A stretch of 64,000 bases of DNA from Cupidesulfovibrio sp000226255 (GCF_003402415.2 NZ_AP036014.1:2232001-2296000); one strand, 5' to 3'. Shown: positions 1 through 9,007, numbered from the stretch's first letter. Made by a program: numbers and translations. Notes: a model not told the origin generated them from the letters alone.

Positions 1-89
1 CCCTGCCCGGCCTTGCCAGCAGAAATCCAAAGCGGCACGTGGCGGCCGACCTTGCCCGCCCTCAAGCCACCGGTGCGGACCGCCCCTGC

Positions 90-854
90 CTAGTCGTCCA
101 GCTTGAGGTCCGGCAGGTTGCCCTTCCCGCCGCGCGAGGCGCGGGCATCGGTCCGGCGCTCGCGGCCTTCACGGTAGGCGGCGGCATCGTCGCCGAACGA
201 AAGCAGGTCGGATTCGCTGGCCCCAAAGGCGGGCCGGGCATCACGGGCATCGGCCTGCCCCTGGGCCGCTCCGCCGAAGGCCGAAGTGTCCAGCGTCGAG
301 GCGTCCAGGCCATTGGCCAGGCCGTTGTCACGGCCGCGTGGGGCACCGGAGCCCGGAAGGTCCAGCCGGGGCAGTTCCACGTCCTGCGCGGCGTGGGCCG
401 TGGCCGTGTCTTCGTGGCGGTCCACCAGTTCCACCGGCAGTTCCCCCGGCTCCTCAAAATCCATGCCCAGGCCGCCCGGCAGGGAGGATGCGTCGTCCGC
501 CTCCTGCACCAGGCCGTACAGCGGGTCGCCGCCCGCTCCGTACCCCGTGTCGGTCCGGGCGTCGGGGCCGGTGCCGTACTGCACGTGGTACTGGCCCGCC
601 GGTTCGTCGAACGCGTCGTGCGCCGGATCGGCATGGGCGGTGGGGGGCAGCCCGGCCGCGGCCGCGCGCTGGGCGCGGGCCAGTTCGTTCACCCGCGCTT
701 CAAGGGTGCGCAGGCCAGAAGCCAGCATGGCGTGCTCGTCACGAATGCCGCGCGCAAGCTCGTCCATGCCGCGCAGCACAAAATAGAACATCACCAGCAA
801 TCCCGCGAAACACAGCAGGATGAACATCATGAACATGGTGGCGTTGTCGAACAT
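90..854 (-). CDS. Membrane-anchored protein of unknown function
   Basis: I place the start at the ATG at 854, which has AAAGGA just upstream. An in-frame extension to 1010 has no such site and reads like leader DNA. The 254-residue product begins with one strongly hydrophobic Phe/Met/Leu-rich segment (about residues 6-27), then a charged helical stretch (about 30-60), then a long acidic Gly/Ala/Pro-rich low-complexity tail. That layout fits a single-pass membrane protein with a disordered soluble domain. I see no catalytic or metal-binding motif and do not recognise the family. It is divergent from the radical SAM gene at 1011. Confidence 0.7.
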   Translation of the reverse strand: MFDNATMFMMFILLCFAGLLVMFYFVLRGMDELARGIRDEHAMLASGLRTLEARVNELARAQRAAAAGLPPTAHADPAHDAFDEPAGQYHVQYGTGPDARTDTGYGAGGDPLYGLVQEADDASSLPGGLGMDFEEPGELPVELVDRHEDTATAHAAQDVELPRLDLPGSGAPRGRDNGLANGLDASTLDTSAFGGAAQGQADARDARPAFGASESDLLSFGDDAAAYREGRERRTDARASRGGKGNLPDLKLDD

Positions 855-1010
855 GGTTCCTTTTCTCTCCCGGAAAAAAAAGGCGGCATTCCCCCGGCCA
901 CCGGCCTGCGGGCCGGATATGCACTTGCCGGGGAACCCCGCTTGCAGTAACCATCCGGCACCTAGCACATCCAACGATGCACCACAATACATGAGAACAA
1001 AGGGCACCAC

Positions 1011-2522
1011 ATGGCCTCATCCAATATCCGACCCCATCTCGTCGTGGCCGACGAGAACGGCGAGATATACGACCACCCGGACCTGCTGATGGTCTGTCGG
1101 CGCGGGCACGAATTCGCCCTGCCCCGCCCGGACGAACTGATGCCCCTGCCCGACGAGAGCGAGCTGTTCCTGCTGCCCGGCCGCCGCGCCGTAGGGCTGG
1201 ACCCGGAAACAGGCGAGGCCGTGGGCATGGACGAACTGGCCGTGGCCGCCTTCGCCGCGCCCGCGCACACCCTGACCGCCCACCCCGCCTACACCAGCGA
1301 GCCGGACGCGCCCACCCTGCCCCTGTTCGCATACGGGGCCGTGGGCTTCGCCAACGGGCGCTTCTACGTGTGCGCCAAGCGCGTGGACGAATCGAACCGC
1401 CAGGTGTTCCGGGGCATCCACCGCAAGAAGGTGGAACAGACCGCCCGCGAACTGATGCGCCGCTACCCGGACAACCGGCTGATGCAGCACCTGACCGCCA
1501 AGTGCGCCCTCACCTATTCCTGCCCGGCCGCGCGCAACCTGTGCCTTGGCCGGTACGAGGCCCCGCTGCCCGTCTCGCGCGCGTGCAACGCCCGTTGCGT
1601 GGGGTGCATCTCGCAGCAGGAGGCGGGCTCGCGCATCTGCGCGACCCCGCAGAACCGCATGGCCTTCACCCCCACGGCGGCGGAGATCGTGGAGGTGATG
1701 CGCCACCACGCCCGCAACGAGGTGCGTGAACCTGTCTTTTCCTTCGGGCAGGGCTGCGAGGGCGAACCCCTGACCGAGGCCCCGCTGATCGAAGAGGCGG
1801 TGCGCCTGTTCCGCGCCGAAGGCGGGCGCGGCACGGTGAACCTGAATTCCAACGCCTCGCTGCCGGGGGCCGTGGAACGCATCGCCGCTGCGGGCCTTAC
1901 CTCGCTGCGGGTCAGCCTGAACAGCGCCCGCGAAGAAACCTACAGCCGCTACTACCGCCCGCACGGCTACACCCTGGCCGACGTGCGCGAAAGCATCGCC
2001 ACGGCGCGACGGAACGGGGTGTTCGTCTCGCTGAACCTGCTGTACTTTCCCGGCATCACCGACACCGAGCCGGAACTGGAGGCGCTGCTGGACATGGTGC
2101 GCACCTGCGGGGTGAGCTTCATCCAGTTGCGCAACCTGAACATCGACCCGGAAATGTACCTGGAATTGCTGGAAGGCATCGAATTCGGCCCCAGCATGGG
2201 CCTGGTGAACTTCCGCAAGCGGCTGCGCCGGGAATGCCCGTGGCTGGGCTTCGGCTACTTCAATCCGTATCTGGGCGACCACCCGGACCTGACCGCGCCC
2301 CTGCCCGGCCAATGGCAGCCCACGCCGCTGGCCGACCTGCTGCGCGACGCGCCAGAGGCCCTGCCCGACGCAGGACCCGATGCCGACCGCACGGCGGAGG
2401 GCGACCTTTCCGGCGTCGAGGACACCGAGCCCGACGACGCGGACGAAGGGCTGCCCAGGGGCCACCGCCACGCCGGAACCGGTGTGCCGGACGACGACGA
2501 GGCCCCCGGCTGCGAGGACTGA
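1011..2522 (+). CDS. Radical SAM protein, function unknown
   Basis: This 503-residue protein carries the radical SAM signature CxxxCxxC at C192, C196 and C199 (CNARCVGC), followed by a GQGCEGEPL stretch that fits the SAM-binding GGE-type motif. The N-terminal 160 residues are an extra domain with no recognised motif, and other Cys lie at 165, 171 and 178 just ahead of the signature. The last 80 residues are acidic low complexity. The enzyme should bind a 4Fe-4S cluster and cleave S-adenosylmethionine; its substrate cannot be read from the sequence. It is monocistronic, and a GC-rich hairpin follows at 2571. Confidence 0.8.
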   Translation: MASSNIRPHLVVADENGEIYDHPDLLMVCRRGHEFALPRPDELMPLPDESELFLLPGRRAVGLDPETGEAVGMDELAVAAFAAPAHTLTAHPAYTSEPDAPTLPLFAYGAVGFANGRFYVCAKRVDESNRQVFRGIHRKKVEQTARELMRRYPDNRLMQHLTAKCALTYSCPAARNLCLGRYEAPLPVSRACNARCVGCISQQEAGSRICATPQNRMAFTPTAAEIVEVMRHHARNEVREPVFSFGQGCEGEPLTEAPLIEEAVRLFRAEGGRGTVNLNSNASLPGAVERIAAAGLTSLRVSLNSAREETYSRYYRPHGYTLADVRESIATARRNGVFVSLNLLYFPGITDTEPELEALLDMVRTCGVSFIQLRNLNIDPEMYLELLEGIEFGPSMGLVNFRKRLRRECPWLGFGYFNPYLGDHPDLTAPLPGQWQPTPLADLLRDAPEALPDAGPDADRTAEGDLSGVEDTEPDDADEGLPRGHRHAGTGVPDDDEAPGCED

Positions 2523-2570
2523 TCCCGCGCCACGCGGCACCCAGCCCGAACCCACGCATGAACGCACGAC

Positions 2571-2600
2571 GGGCCGGAACCCCATGGGGTTTCGGCCCGC
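2571..2600 (+). terminator. GC-rich hairpin after the radical SAM gene
   Basis: A 13-bp stem (GGGCCGGAACCCC with its complement, one G-U pair) lies 50 bases after the stop. No clear U-run follows, so it is only a possible terminator. Confidence 0.4.
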
Positions 2601-2630
2601 CTTCATTCCCGCCTGCCAGAGAAAACAGAC

Positions 2631-2656
2631 GGGGCCGCCCCGAATGGAGCGGCCCC
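2631..2656 (-). terminator. Terminator of purM
   Basis: Read on the minus strand, an 8-bp GGGGCCGC/GCGGCCCC stem is followed by a T-rich tract, 30 bases beyond the purM stop. Confidence 0.6.
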
Positions 2657-2685
2657 GATGGAAGACTGTGGTCTGCCCCGGTCTG

Positions 2686-3738
2686 CTAGAACGCGATCTG
2701 CACCTGTTCCGCCGTCTTGTCGCGGCGGCGACCGATGGTGCCGATGCGCCAGGCCTGGGCGTGCATGGCGTTGACGCGGCCCAGCACCTCGTCGCACACG
2801 TCGGGCGAGACGATCATGATGTAGCCGATGCCGCAGTTGAAGATCTGCAGCATTTCAGGCCAGGTCAGGTTGCCCTGGGCCAGCAGCCAGCTGAACACCG
2901 GCGGCACGGTCCACGAGCCGAAATCCACGTGGGCCTCGACGGTGGCGGGCAGCACGCGGGGAATGTTGTCGTAGAAGCCGCCGCCGGTCACGTGCACCAT
3001 GCCCTTGATGTCGAAGTCGCGCATCACCGAGCGCACGATGTCCACGTAGATGGCGGTGGGCTCCATCAGCACCTCGGCCACGGTGCGGTCGGAGCCGGGC
3101 AGCTGGGCGTCGCCGCCAAGGCCGCTCTGGGCCAGCACCTTGCGGGCCAGGCTGTAGCCGTTGGAATGCAGGCCGGTGGAAGCGATGCCGATGATGGCGT
3201 CGCCCACGCGGATGGACGAGCCGTCCACGATGCGCGCGTTGTCCACCAGGCCCACGCAGAACCCGGCCAGATCATATTCGCCGGGGGCGTACATTTCGGG
3301 CATTTCGGCGGTCTCGCCGCCCAGCAGAGCGCAGCCCGCACGGCGGCAGCCCTCGGCCACGCCGGAAATGACGCTGGCGGCCACGTCCACGTCCAGCTTG
3401 CCGGTGGCGAAATAATCAAGGAAAAACAGCGGCCGCGCGCCCTGCACCAGAATGTCGTTGACGCTCATGGCCACGAGGTCGATGCCCACGGTGTCGTGCT
3501 TGCCGAACTGGAAGGCGCACTTGAGCTTGGTGCCCACGCCGTCGGTGGAGGAAACAAGGACCGGGTCGTCCATGCCCGCGAGGTCCGGCTTGAACAGGCC
3601 GCCGAAGCCGCCGATGTCGGATATCACGCCATTGGTGTGCGTGCGGGCGACAATGGACTTGATGCGCGACACGAGGGCATTGCCGGCGTTGATATCCACC
3701 CCCGCATCGGTGTAGGCTTTGGAACGGTCCTCAGACAT
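2686..3738 (-). CDS. purM: Phosphoribosylformylglycinamidine cyclo-ligase (AIR synthetase)
   Basis: PurM closes the imidazole ring in de novo purine synthesis, converting FGAM and ATP to AIR in the cytoplasm. The 350-residue length is typical. Recognisable family blocks are DAGVDINAGNALV at the N-terminus, the STDGVGTKL nucleotide-binding segment near residue 65, the LLGGETAEMP block near residue 140 and ASTGLHSNGYSLAR near residue 190. It is a single-gene unit here, ending in a terminator at 2631-2656, and is divergent from the secreted-protein gene at 3827. Confidence 0.97.
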   Translation of the reverse strand: MSEDRSKAYTDAGVDINAGNALVSRIKSIVARTHTNGVISDIGGFGGLFKPDLAGMDDPVLVSSTDGVGTKLKCAFQFGKHDTVGIDLVAMSVNDILVQGARPLFFLDYFATGKLDVDVAASVISGVAEGCRRAGCALLGGETAEMPEMYAPGEYDLAGFCVGLVDNARIVDGSSIRVGDAIIGIASTGLHSNGYSLARKVLAQSGLGGDAQLPGSDRTVAEVLMEPTAIYVDIVRSVMRDFDIKGMVHVTGGGFYDNIPRVLPATVEAHVDFGSWTVPPVFSWLLAQGNLTWPEMLQIFNCGIGYIMIVSPDVCDEVLGRVNAMHAQAWRIGTIGRRRDKTAEQVQIAF

Positions 3739-3826
3739 TAACGTAGGCTCCTTGGGTCATCTGGCTTCGGATTTTCCGGAAGCCCTTCATAGGCTTTTAC
3801 CCCCCGAAGCGCAAGAGGAACACGCC

Positions 3827-4315
3827 ATGAAACCCTTGTCGGCACGGCCTTTCCCTTATGGTATACTGGCAGCGGTCATGCTGTCCACAGTGATGACGCC
3901 GGGCGTTGCGCCCACGGGCAAGGCCATGGCCGCGCAGGCAGGCAGCCACACCCGAACCGAGCAAACCGTGACCGGCGAAACCGCCGCCACGGGCGGCATC
4001 CCCCCGCAGCAGGAACAGCCCCGCAACGACACCTTCATGGGCACCGGGGGCGACCAGTCGTACATCGGGCGCGACCCGGCCACGGGCGACCGGATCATGG
4101 AATCCAAGGGACCGCCCCGGCATCAGGACATGCCGCAACAGCAGGTGCCCATGATCATCGCACCGGAAATCAACGTCAACGGCACGTGGGGCCAGCAGCA
4201 GCCCAACTGGTCGGGCGGGCAGGGCAACCAGGGCGGCCAGAGTGGCCAGGGCGGCGGCGTCATGCGGCCCACCCCCCTGCCCAAGGGCGGCATCGGGACG
4301 GGAAAACGGCAGTAA
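3827..4315 (+). CDS. Small secreted Gly/Gln-rich protein of unknown function
   Basis: The ATG at 3827 has AGAGGAA upstream; the longer in-frame reading back to 3719 would run into purM and is rejected. The 162-residue protein starts with a basic N-terminus and a hydrophobic segment ending near AMAAQA, which reads as a signal peptide. The mature part is hydrophilic, rich in Gln, Gly and Pro, and ends in a GQ-rich stretch. No enzymatic motif is visible. It probably acts in the periplasm or outside the cell. It precedes the AmrS-type gene by 74 bases. Confidence 0.7.
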   Translation: MKPLSARPFPYGILAAVMLSTVMTPGVAPTGKAMAAQAGSHTRTEQTVTGETAATGGIPPQQEQPRNDTFMGTGGDQSYIGRDPATGDRIMESKGPPRHQDMPQQQVPMIIAPEINVNGTWGQQQPNWSGGQGNQGGQSGQGGGVMRPTPLPKGGIGTGKRQ

Positions 4316-4389
4316 GCCGTCCATCCCCCTGTCACCCCCTGTCACTCCCTGTCCCCCCCCGCCATCGCCTGCCGCCAAGGAGCATCGCC

Positions 4390-5496
4390 ATGCTCGACGC
4401 ACGCCTCTGGAAGCCCCTGCCCCCCGCCACCGGCTCCCCTGCCGACGCCACCGGTTCCGCTGCCGCAGAAGCGGACGGCGGGCGCGTGCAGTGCCGCCTG
4501 TGCAGCCATTACTGCGTCATCCCAACTGGGGAAACGGGGCGCTGCGGCGTGCGGGTGAACCGCCCGGACGCGCATGAGCCCGGTGAAACCGGTACCGGCA
4601 GGCTGTTCACCCTGGTGGGCGACAACGTGGCCGCCGTGAACCTGGACCCGGTGGAAAAGAAGCCGCTGTTCCACTTCATGCCGGGCACGCTCACCTATTC
4701 CTTCGGCACCATGGGCTGCAACCTTTCGTGCAGCTTTTGCCAGAACTGGTCGCTGTCGCGCCCACCCTCCGAGCAGGGCATCGTGCGCGGGCAACGCACC
4801 ACCCCGGCCAAGCTGGTGGCCGAGGCGAAAGCCAGCGGTGCGGCTTCGGTCTCGTTCACCTATTCCGAGCCCACCATCTTTTTCGAACTCATGAGCGACA
4901 CGGCCGACGCCGCCCGCGCGGCGGGCCTTGCCACCATCATGGTCTCCAACGGGTTCCAGTCGCCGGAGTGCCTGGCCGAACTGGAACACCGCATCGACGC
5001 CGCCAACATCGACCTCAAGGCATTCACAGAGCGCTTCTACGCCGAGCAGTGCGGCGCGCGGCTGAAACCCGTGCTGCACACCCTGCGCGCCATCGCCCGC
5101 ATGGGCTGGTGGCTGGAGGTGACCACCCTGCTCATCCCCGGCCTGAACGACGGTCCGGACGAATTGCGCGACATGGCCCGGTTCATCCACGACGAACTGG
5201 GTCCCGACGTGCCGTGGCACCTTTCGCGCTTCCACCCTGCCTACCGGCTGACCGACCGGCCGCCCACGCCCCCCGCCACGCTGGAACGGGCCTGGGAAAT
5301 CGGCCGGGGGGAAGGACTGCGCTTCGTCTATCTGGGCAACATGCCGGGCCACCCCGCCGAATCCACCCATTGCCCCGCCTGCGGCGCGCTGTTCGCCGGG
5401 CGCGAAGGCTTTCACACCCATCTTCCCGCCTCGCCAAGGTGCGCCCGCTGCGGGGCCGCCATGCCGGGCGTGGGCTGGGACACCCCGGAGAACTGA
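4390..5496 (+). CDS. amrS: AmmeMemoRadiSam-type radical SAM enzyme (AmrS family)
   Basis: The ATG at 4390 follows AAGGAG at a normal distance. The 368-residue protein has the family's N-terminal cysteine block (C35, C38, C42, C52, then GVRVN) followed by the radical SAM motif CNLSCSFC at C110, C114 and C117 and pyruvate-formate-lyase-activase-like sequence. The C-terminus adds two CxxC pairs (CPAC and CARC), probably a zinc ribbon. The family is usually found with AmmeMemoRadiSam partners AmrA/AmrB, which are not visible here. The stop overlaps the next start (TGATG), so the adenosyltransferase is translationally coupled to it. The reaction of this family is not established. Confidence 0.88.
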   Translation: MLDARLWKPLPPATGSPADATGSAAAEADGGRVQCRLCSHYCVIPTGETGRCGVRVNRPDAHEPGETGTGRLFTLVGDNVAAVNLDPVEKKPLFHFMPGTLTYSFGTMGCNLSCSFCQNWSLSRPPSEQGIVRGQRTTPAKLVAEAKASGAASVSFTYSEPTIFFELMSDTADAARAAGLATIMVSNGFQSPECLAELEHRIDAANIDLKAFTERFYAEQCGARLKPVLHTLRAIARMGWWLEVTTLLIPGLNDGPDELRDMARFIHDELGPDVPWHLSRFHPAYRLTDRPPTPPATLERAWEIGRGEGLRFVYLGNMPGHPAESTHCPACGALFAGREGFHTHLPASPRCARCGAAMPGVGWDTPEN

Positions 5497-5999
5497 TGCT
5501 GCTGATATACACCGGCAACGGCAAGGGAAAGACATCGGCCTGCGTGGGCCAGGCCATCCGCGCCCTGGGCCAGGGAATGGCCGTGGCCTTCGGCCAGTTC
5601 ATGAAGCGCTCCGGCCAGGCGGGCGAACAGGTGATGCTGGAACGGCTGCTGGGCGAACGCTTTCGCGCGGGGGGCAAGGGCTTTCTGCGGCGTGAAGAGG
5701 ACCGCCCGGCCCACCGCAAGGCCGCGCAGGACATGCTGCAATGGGCCGGGGAAACCCTGCCCGGCGTGGACATGCTGGTGCTGGACGAGGCGCTGTACGC
5801 CCTCGGCTACGGCATCGTGACCCGCGAAGAACTGGAGCACCTGCTGGAACTGGCGGAAACGGAAGGGAGGCACCTCGTGCTGTCCGGGCGCGGCCTGCCG
5901 GACTGGCTGGCCGAGCGGGCCGACCTGATCACCGAGATGACCGAGGTGAAGCACCCCTGGCAAAAGGGCGTGCAGGCCACCAGGGGCATCGAGTTCTAG
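5496..5999 (+). CDS. cobO: Cob(I)alamin/corrinoid adenosyltransferase (CobO/BtuR type)
   Basis: This 167-residue P-loop protein starts with YTGNGKGKTS (Walker A at residues 7-14) and has VLDEALYALGYGIV and a C-terminal KHPWQKGVQATRGIEF, all hallmarks of the CobO/BtuR/CobA family. The enzyme transfers the adenosyl group of ATP to a Co(I) corrinoid. It is slightly short for the family because it lacks the N-terminal extension. Its ATG overlaps the stop of the AmrS gene (TGATG). Linkage to a radical SAM gene may mean shared B12 or radical metabolism, but that is inference. Confidence 0.92.
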   Translation: MLLIYTGNGKGKTSACVGQAIRALGQGMAVAFGQFMKRSGQAGEQVMLERLLGERFRAGGKGFLRREEDRPAHRKAAQDMLQWAGETLPGVDMLVLDEALYALGYGIVTREELEHLLELAETEGRHLVLSGRGLPDWLAERADLITEMTEVKHPWQKGVQATRGIEF

Positions 6000-6165
6000 A
6001 CGGGGCGCGCCGTGGCCCCCGGCTGCGGCGTGGGCAGGGGTATGGACGCACGCCATGCGGGCATGCCTTCAGGCAGCGCCACCGTGCGGAAATCATTGCC
6101 GCTGGCGTGCGCATGCCTATATATTGTACGTACGCATCGACCCCTTTCAACCCGAAGGAGGCGCT

Positions 6166-6489
6166 ATGGAACCCCTCGCCATGACCTCGTTCACCGGAGC
6201 TTCGGGCAAGACCTACACCTTCGCGGTGTACCCGCTGGGGGCCACCCTGGCCGACTTCAGCGGGGTGTTCATGTTCGCCAGAAAGCCGCAGGCGGTGCTG
6301 GACATGGGCTACAGCCCCATGTTCATCGGCCACGCGGCGGAACTGGGCAGCCACCTTGGCACGCACGGCCGACGCGCCGCAGCCGTGGGCCAGGGGGCGG
6401 ACTGCCTGTGCGTCCACCCGGCCGATGACGCGGAGCGCGCCGCCATCGCCAACGATCTGCTGCAATCGCACCCCACCCCCTGCAACTGA
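6166..6489 (+). CDS. Small conserved-looking protein of unknown function
   Basis: The ATG at 6166 is preceded by a strong AAGGAG. The 107-residue soluble product has no signal peptide or metal motif. A hydrophobic/aromatic middle (TYTFAVYPLGATLADFSGVFMFAR) suggests a small beta-rich fold, and the middle resembles proteins annotated as hypothetical in related genomes. A clean terminator follows at 6538. Function is not recognised. Confidence 0.7.
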   Translation: MEPLAMTSFTGASGKTYTFAVYPLGATLADFSGVFMFARKPQAVLDMGYSPMFIGHAAELGSHLGTHGRRAAAVGQGADCLCVHPADDAERAAIANDLLQSHPTPCN

Positions 6490-6537
6490 CGCGCAACGCC
6501 ACGCGCGGGCGCATCCCGGCCCCGCCCCACAACAGCA

Positions 6538-6568
6538 AGCCCCCGCCAGCATCGCCAGCGGGGGCTTT
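6538..6568 (+). terminator. Rho-independent terminator
   Basis: A perfect 9-bp AGCCCCCGC/GCGGGGGCT stem with an 11-base loop, followed by TTGT, ends the transcript of the gene at 6166. Confidence 0.7.
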
Positions 6569-6655
6569 GTCATGCGGGCGGAAACGCCTACGCGCGGCCC
6601 GGATGGACCAAAGAAAAACTCCGCAAGGGATGCCCGCGCCAAACACCTGCGCCAA

Positions 6656-6694
6656 ACGCTTGGGCCAGACGCTTGGGCCAGACGCTTGGGCCAG
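6656..6694. repeat. Three tandem copies of a 13-bp repeat
   Basis: ACGCTTGGGCCAG occurs three times in perfect tandem between two convergent genes, with a degenerate copy just upstream. It is non-coding and may be a simple slippage array. Confidence 0.85.
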
Positions 6695-6716
6695 ACAGGC
6701 ATCCGCGCCGCCGCGC

Positions 6717-8162
6717 CTACCCGGCCATGCGCCGCACCGCGTCGAGAAAACGAGAGCACAGCGCCTCGCCCATCAGCGCGCGTTTGACCGGGCCAAGGCG
6801 CAGAAAGCCGCCCACCAGTCCGCGCATGAACTCCTGCGTGCGGCTGTTGGGGTTGTCGAACACCAGGTTCTGCAGGGTGCCGCGCTCAAGGCTTTGCAGA
6901 ATGACCCGCTCGAAGCTGTCGGCCGGGTGCAGTACCTTGCGCTCGCGGGGGTGCAGTTTCAGCGCGCCTGTGGGGCACTTCAGGGCGCAGGCCCCGCAGC
7001 CCAGACAGTAGGCCTCGTCCACCAGGCAACGCCTGTCACGCTTGCGGCCGCCGGGCGGCACGGGCAGCGACACCGCGTCGATGGGGCAGGCCCGTTCGCA
7101 CAGGCCGCAGCCGTTGCACAGGCTGGCGTCGCACCGGGCAATGAACGACGAGGTGACCAGCACCCCCGCGTGCCCCCACTGGCGAATGCCCTGCATGAGA
7201 TTGCAGCAGCAGCTGCAGCAGTGACAGATGAACCCCACGCCCTGCTGCACGTTGTCGGCGGACAGGGTGAAGCCGAGGTCGCGCGAGCGGGCCAGGATGT
7301 CGTGCATGGCAGCCTTGTCGATGCGCCGCGCGAAGCCGTGCCGGATCAGGTATTCCGCGCCGGAGCCCATGGAAGTGCAGGTTTCCATGTCCACGTCGCA
7401 CTGGCGGGTGCCGAGATGGTGCTTTTCATGACGGCACGAGCACAGCCCCACGGCGAAGGTGCGGTTCTGCTCCACCAGCGCGGCGGCGCGCTCGTAGTCC
7501 AGGATTTCCACGTGGTCGCCCAGGGTCTGCTGGTGAGGCAGGGCACGCATGACCGAAACGCGCTGCCCGTCGCCGAAGTTGGCGTCCAGAAAGGCCCGGT
7601 CGCCGAACATGTAGTCGTGGAACAGTTCCGCCCAGCGCTTGCTGGGCAGTGCGCCGCCGGTGCGCATCATGGTGAACTCGAAGATGCCGATGACTATGGG
7701 GCTGATCATGTACAGGCAGCCGTCGTCGGCGTCCGGGGAAGCCGGGGCGGCGTGCGTGTGGGCGTGTGGGGCGTGGACATGGGGATGGGAGTGGACGGCA
7801 TGGGTATTGTCATGCGGGTACGGGTGCCCGGCATGGCCGTGCGCCGACTCGCCCAAGCGCTCGGCGGCATCACTTGCATCAGGGGCGCGGTCGCCGTCCT
7901 CCCGGATGTCCAGCACCAACCCCTTGTCGCACAGCCGGTCCAGCAGCGGCTGCAACCGGGCGCGGTCCATGCCGGTGACCCGCGCGAGCCGCCCGATGGA
8001 CGACGGGCGGTACGGCATGCGCACCACCAGTTCCGCTTCCTCCGGCGTGTACAATTCGCGCAGCATGGCGTGGAAGGCGTCGTTCCACGGCGTGCGCACC
8101 GGCGTGTTGTCGATGGCGTGGCCGAGGCGGCGGTAGATATCCCTGGCGGCGATGTGCCCCAT
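6717..8162 (-). CDS. 4Fe-4S ferredoxin-domain protein with His-rich linker
   Basis: The ATG at 8162 has CCGGAG upstream; an in-frame extension to 8270 lacks support. The 481-residue protein has an N-terminal helical domain that may be winged-helix-like (about 20-95), then a linker with about ten His at residues 108-137. Next come a domain with several scattered Cys (CSC, C..D..C), a dense CHCCSCCC cluster near residue 310, and two ferredoxin-type CxxCxxCxxxCP motifs near 345 and 380. It should be an electron-transfer Fe-S protein that may also bind zinc or nickel through the linker. It has no membrane segment and stands alone between two non-coding stretches. Confidence 0.75.
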   Translation of the reverse strand: MGHIAARDIYRRLGHAIDNTPVRTPWNDAFHAMLRELYTPEEAELVVRMPYRPSSIGRLARVTGMDRARLQPLLDRLCDKGLVLDIREDGDRAPDASDAAERLGESAHGHAGHPYPHDNTHAVHSHPHVHAPHAHTHAAPASPDADDGCLYMISPIVIGIFEFTMMRTGGALPSKRWAELFHDYMFGDRAFLDANFGDGQRVSVMRALPHQQTLGDHVEILDYERAAALVEQNRTFAVGLCSCRHEKHHLGTRQCDVDMETCTSMGSGAEYLIRHGFARRIDKAAMHDILARSRDLGFTLSADNVQQGVGFICHCCSCCCNLMQGIRQWGHAGVLVTSSFIARCDASLCNGCGLCERACPIDAVSLPVPPGGRKRDRRCLVDEAYCLGCGACALKCPTGALKLHPRERKVLHPADSFERVILQSLERGTLQNLVFDNPNSRTQEFMRGLVGGFLRLGPVKRALMGEALCSRFLDAVRRMAG

Positions 8163-8353
8163 GTTCGGCTCCGGATGGGTACGATGGAGGTGGCGGGAAG
8201 ACCGTGCGGCCGCTGAAGCATCAGGCCCGAACGGCTGTGGGAATGCCTTCGCCAGACCGCAATGCCCCATGCGGGCGGGGGTGTCAAAGCGCAGTCCGTT
8301 GTCCGATCATCCCGGCAAAGGACACGAACAGCGCCACCCCGCAGGCAAACGAA

Positions 8354-8386
8354 AAGCCCCCGGCGGCACGCAACCGACGGGGGCCT
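8354..8386 (-). terminator. Terminator of infA
   Basis: On the minus strand a GC-rich hairpin (CCCCCGTCGG with its complement) is followed by CTTTTCG, 38 bases past the infA stop. Confidence 0.7.
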
Positions 8387-8424
8387 TCAGGCTTCGGGAC
8401 ACGGCCGGAGCCGTGGCGGGCCGC

Positions 8425-8643
8425 CTAGCGTTCGCGAAAAACGATACGGCCCTTGGTCAGGTCGTAGGGAGACATGGCGACGCGCACCTTGTCGCCGGGC
8501 AGGATGCGGATGCGAAACTTGCGCATTTTGCCGCACAGGTGGCTGAGCACGGTATGCCCCGTCTCCAGTTCCACCCGGAACAAGGTGCTGGGCAGGGCTT
8601 CCTGCACAACGCCAGCAACTTCGAAATAGTCGTCCTTGGGCAT
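8425..8643 (-). CDS. infA: Translation initiation factor IF-1
   Basis: This 72-residue S1-type OB-fold protein matches IF-1 in length and sequence (EVAGVVQEALPSTLFRVEL, GKMRKFRIRILPGDKV, DLTKGRIVFR). It binds the 30S A site during initiation. The start follows a strong GGAGGAGG. It lies downstream of the RRM gene, but a terminator between them at 8690-8714 suggests separate or only partly linked transcription. Confidence 0.97.
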   Translation of the reverse strand: MPKDDYFEVAGVVQEALPSTLFRVELETGHTVLSHLCGKMRKFRIRILPGDKVRVAMSPYDLTKGRIVFRER

Positions 8644-8689
8644 GTGGTCCTCCTCCGGCTTGTGGCGCGCGTTCGCGCCGAAAAGAAAA

Positions 8690-8714
8690 GGTCCCGCCCG
8701 AAAGGGGCGGGACC
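8690..8714 (-). terminator. Terminator of the RRM protein gene
   Basis: A perfect 10-bp GGTCCCGCCC/GGGCGGGACC stem is followed on the minus strand by TTTTCTTTTC. Confidence 0.75.
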
Positions 8715-8740
8715 CGGTCCAGACGATGGGGAGCGAAGAC

Positions 8741-9007
8741 CTACCAGCGGGGCTGGCGGGGAGCGCGTTCCTGCGCTTCGTTCACCTTCAGGCTGCGACC
8801 CTGGAAGTCGCGACCGTCCAGGGCTTCCATGGCGGCGCGGGCACCGTCGTCGTCCATTTCCACGAAGCCGAAGCCACGGGGACGACCGGTTTCGCGGTCC
8901 ATGATCAGGGCGACGGACTGCACTTCGCCGTGGTTGGAGAACAGGGCGCGCAGGTCGCTTTCGCTGCTGGAGAAGGGAAGGTTGCCGACGTAGAGCTTCT
9001 TGGACAT
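8741..9007 (-). CDS. Small RNA-binding protein, single RRM domain
   Basis: This 88-residue protein is one RNA-recognition motif: RNP2 is LYVGNL (residues 5-10) and RNP1 is RGFGFVEM (residues 44-51), with a short Arg/Gln-rich tail. Small single-RRM proteins of this kind are RNA chaperones and are often cold-induced. GGAG lies nine bases ahead of the start. The gene has its own terminator. Confidence 0.92.
   Translation of the reverse strand: MSKKLYVGNLPFSSSESDLRALFSNHGEVQSVALIMDRETGRPRGFGFVEMDDDGARAAMEALDGRDFQGRSLKVNEAQERAPRQPRW

Noticed and set aside
2380..3741. Plus-strand frame of 453 codons opposite purM
   Set aside because: The purM product is complete on the other strand; the frame is its mirror.
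6567..8216. Long plus-strand frame (549 codons) opposite the Fe-S protein gene
   Set aside because: It is the antisense of a gene with clear Fe-S motifs, has no ribosome site, and its translation is low-complexity Gly/Ala/Val/His/Gln.
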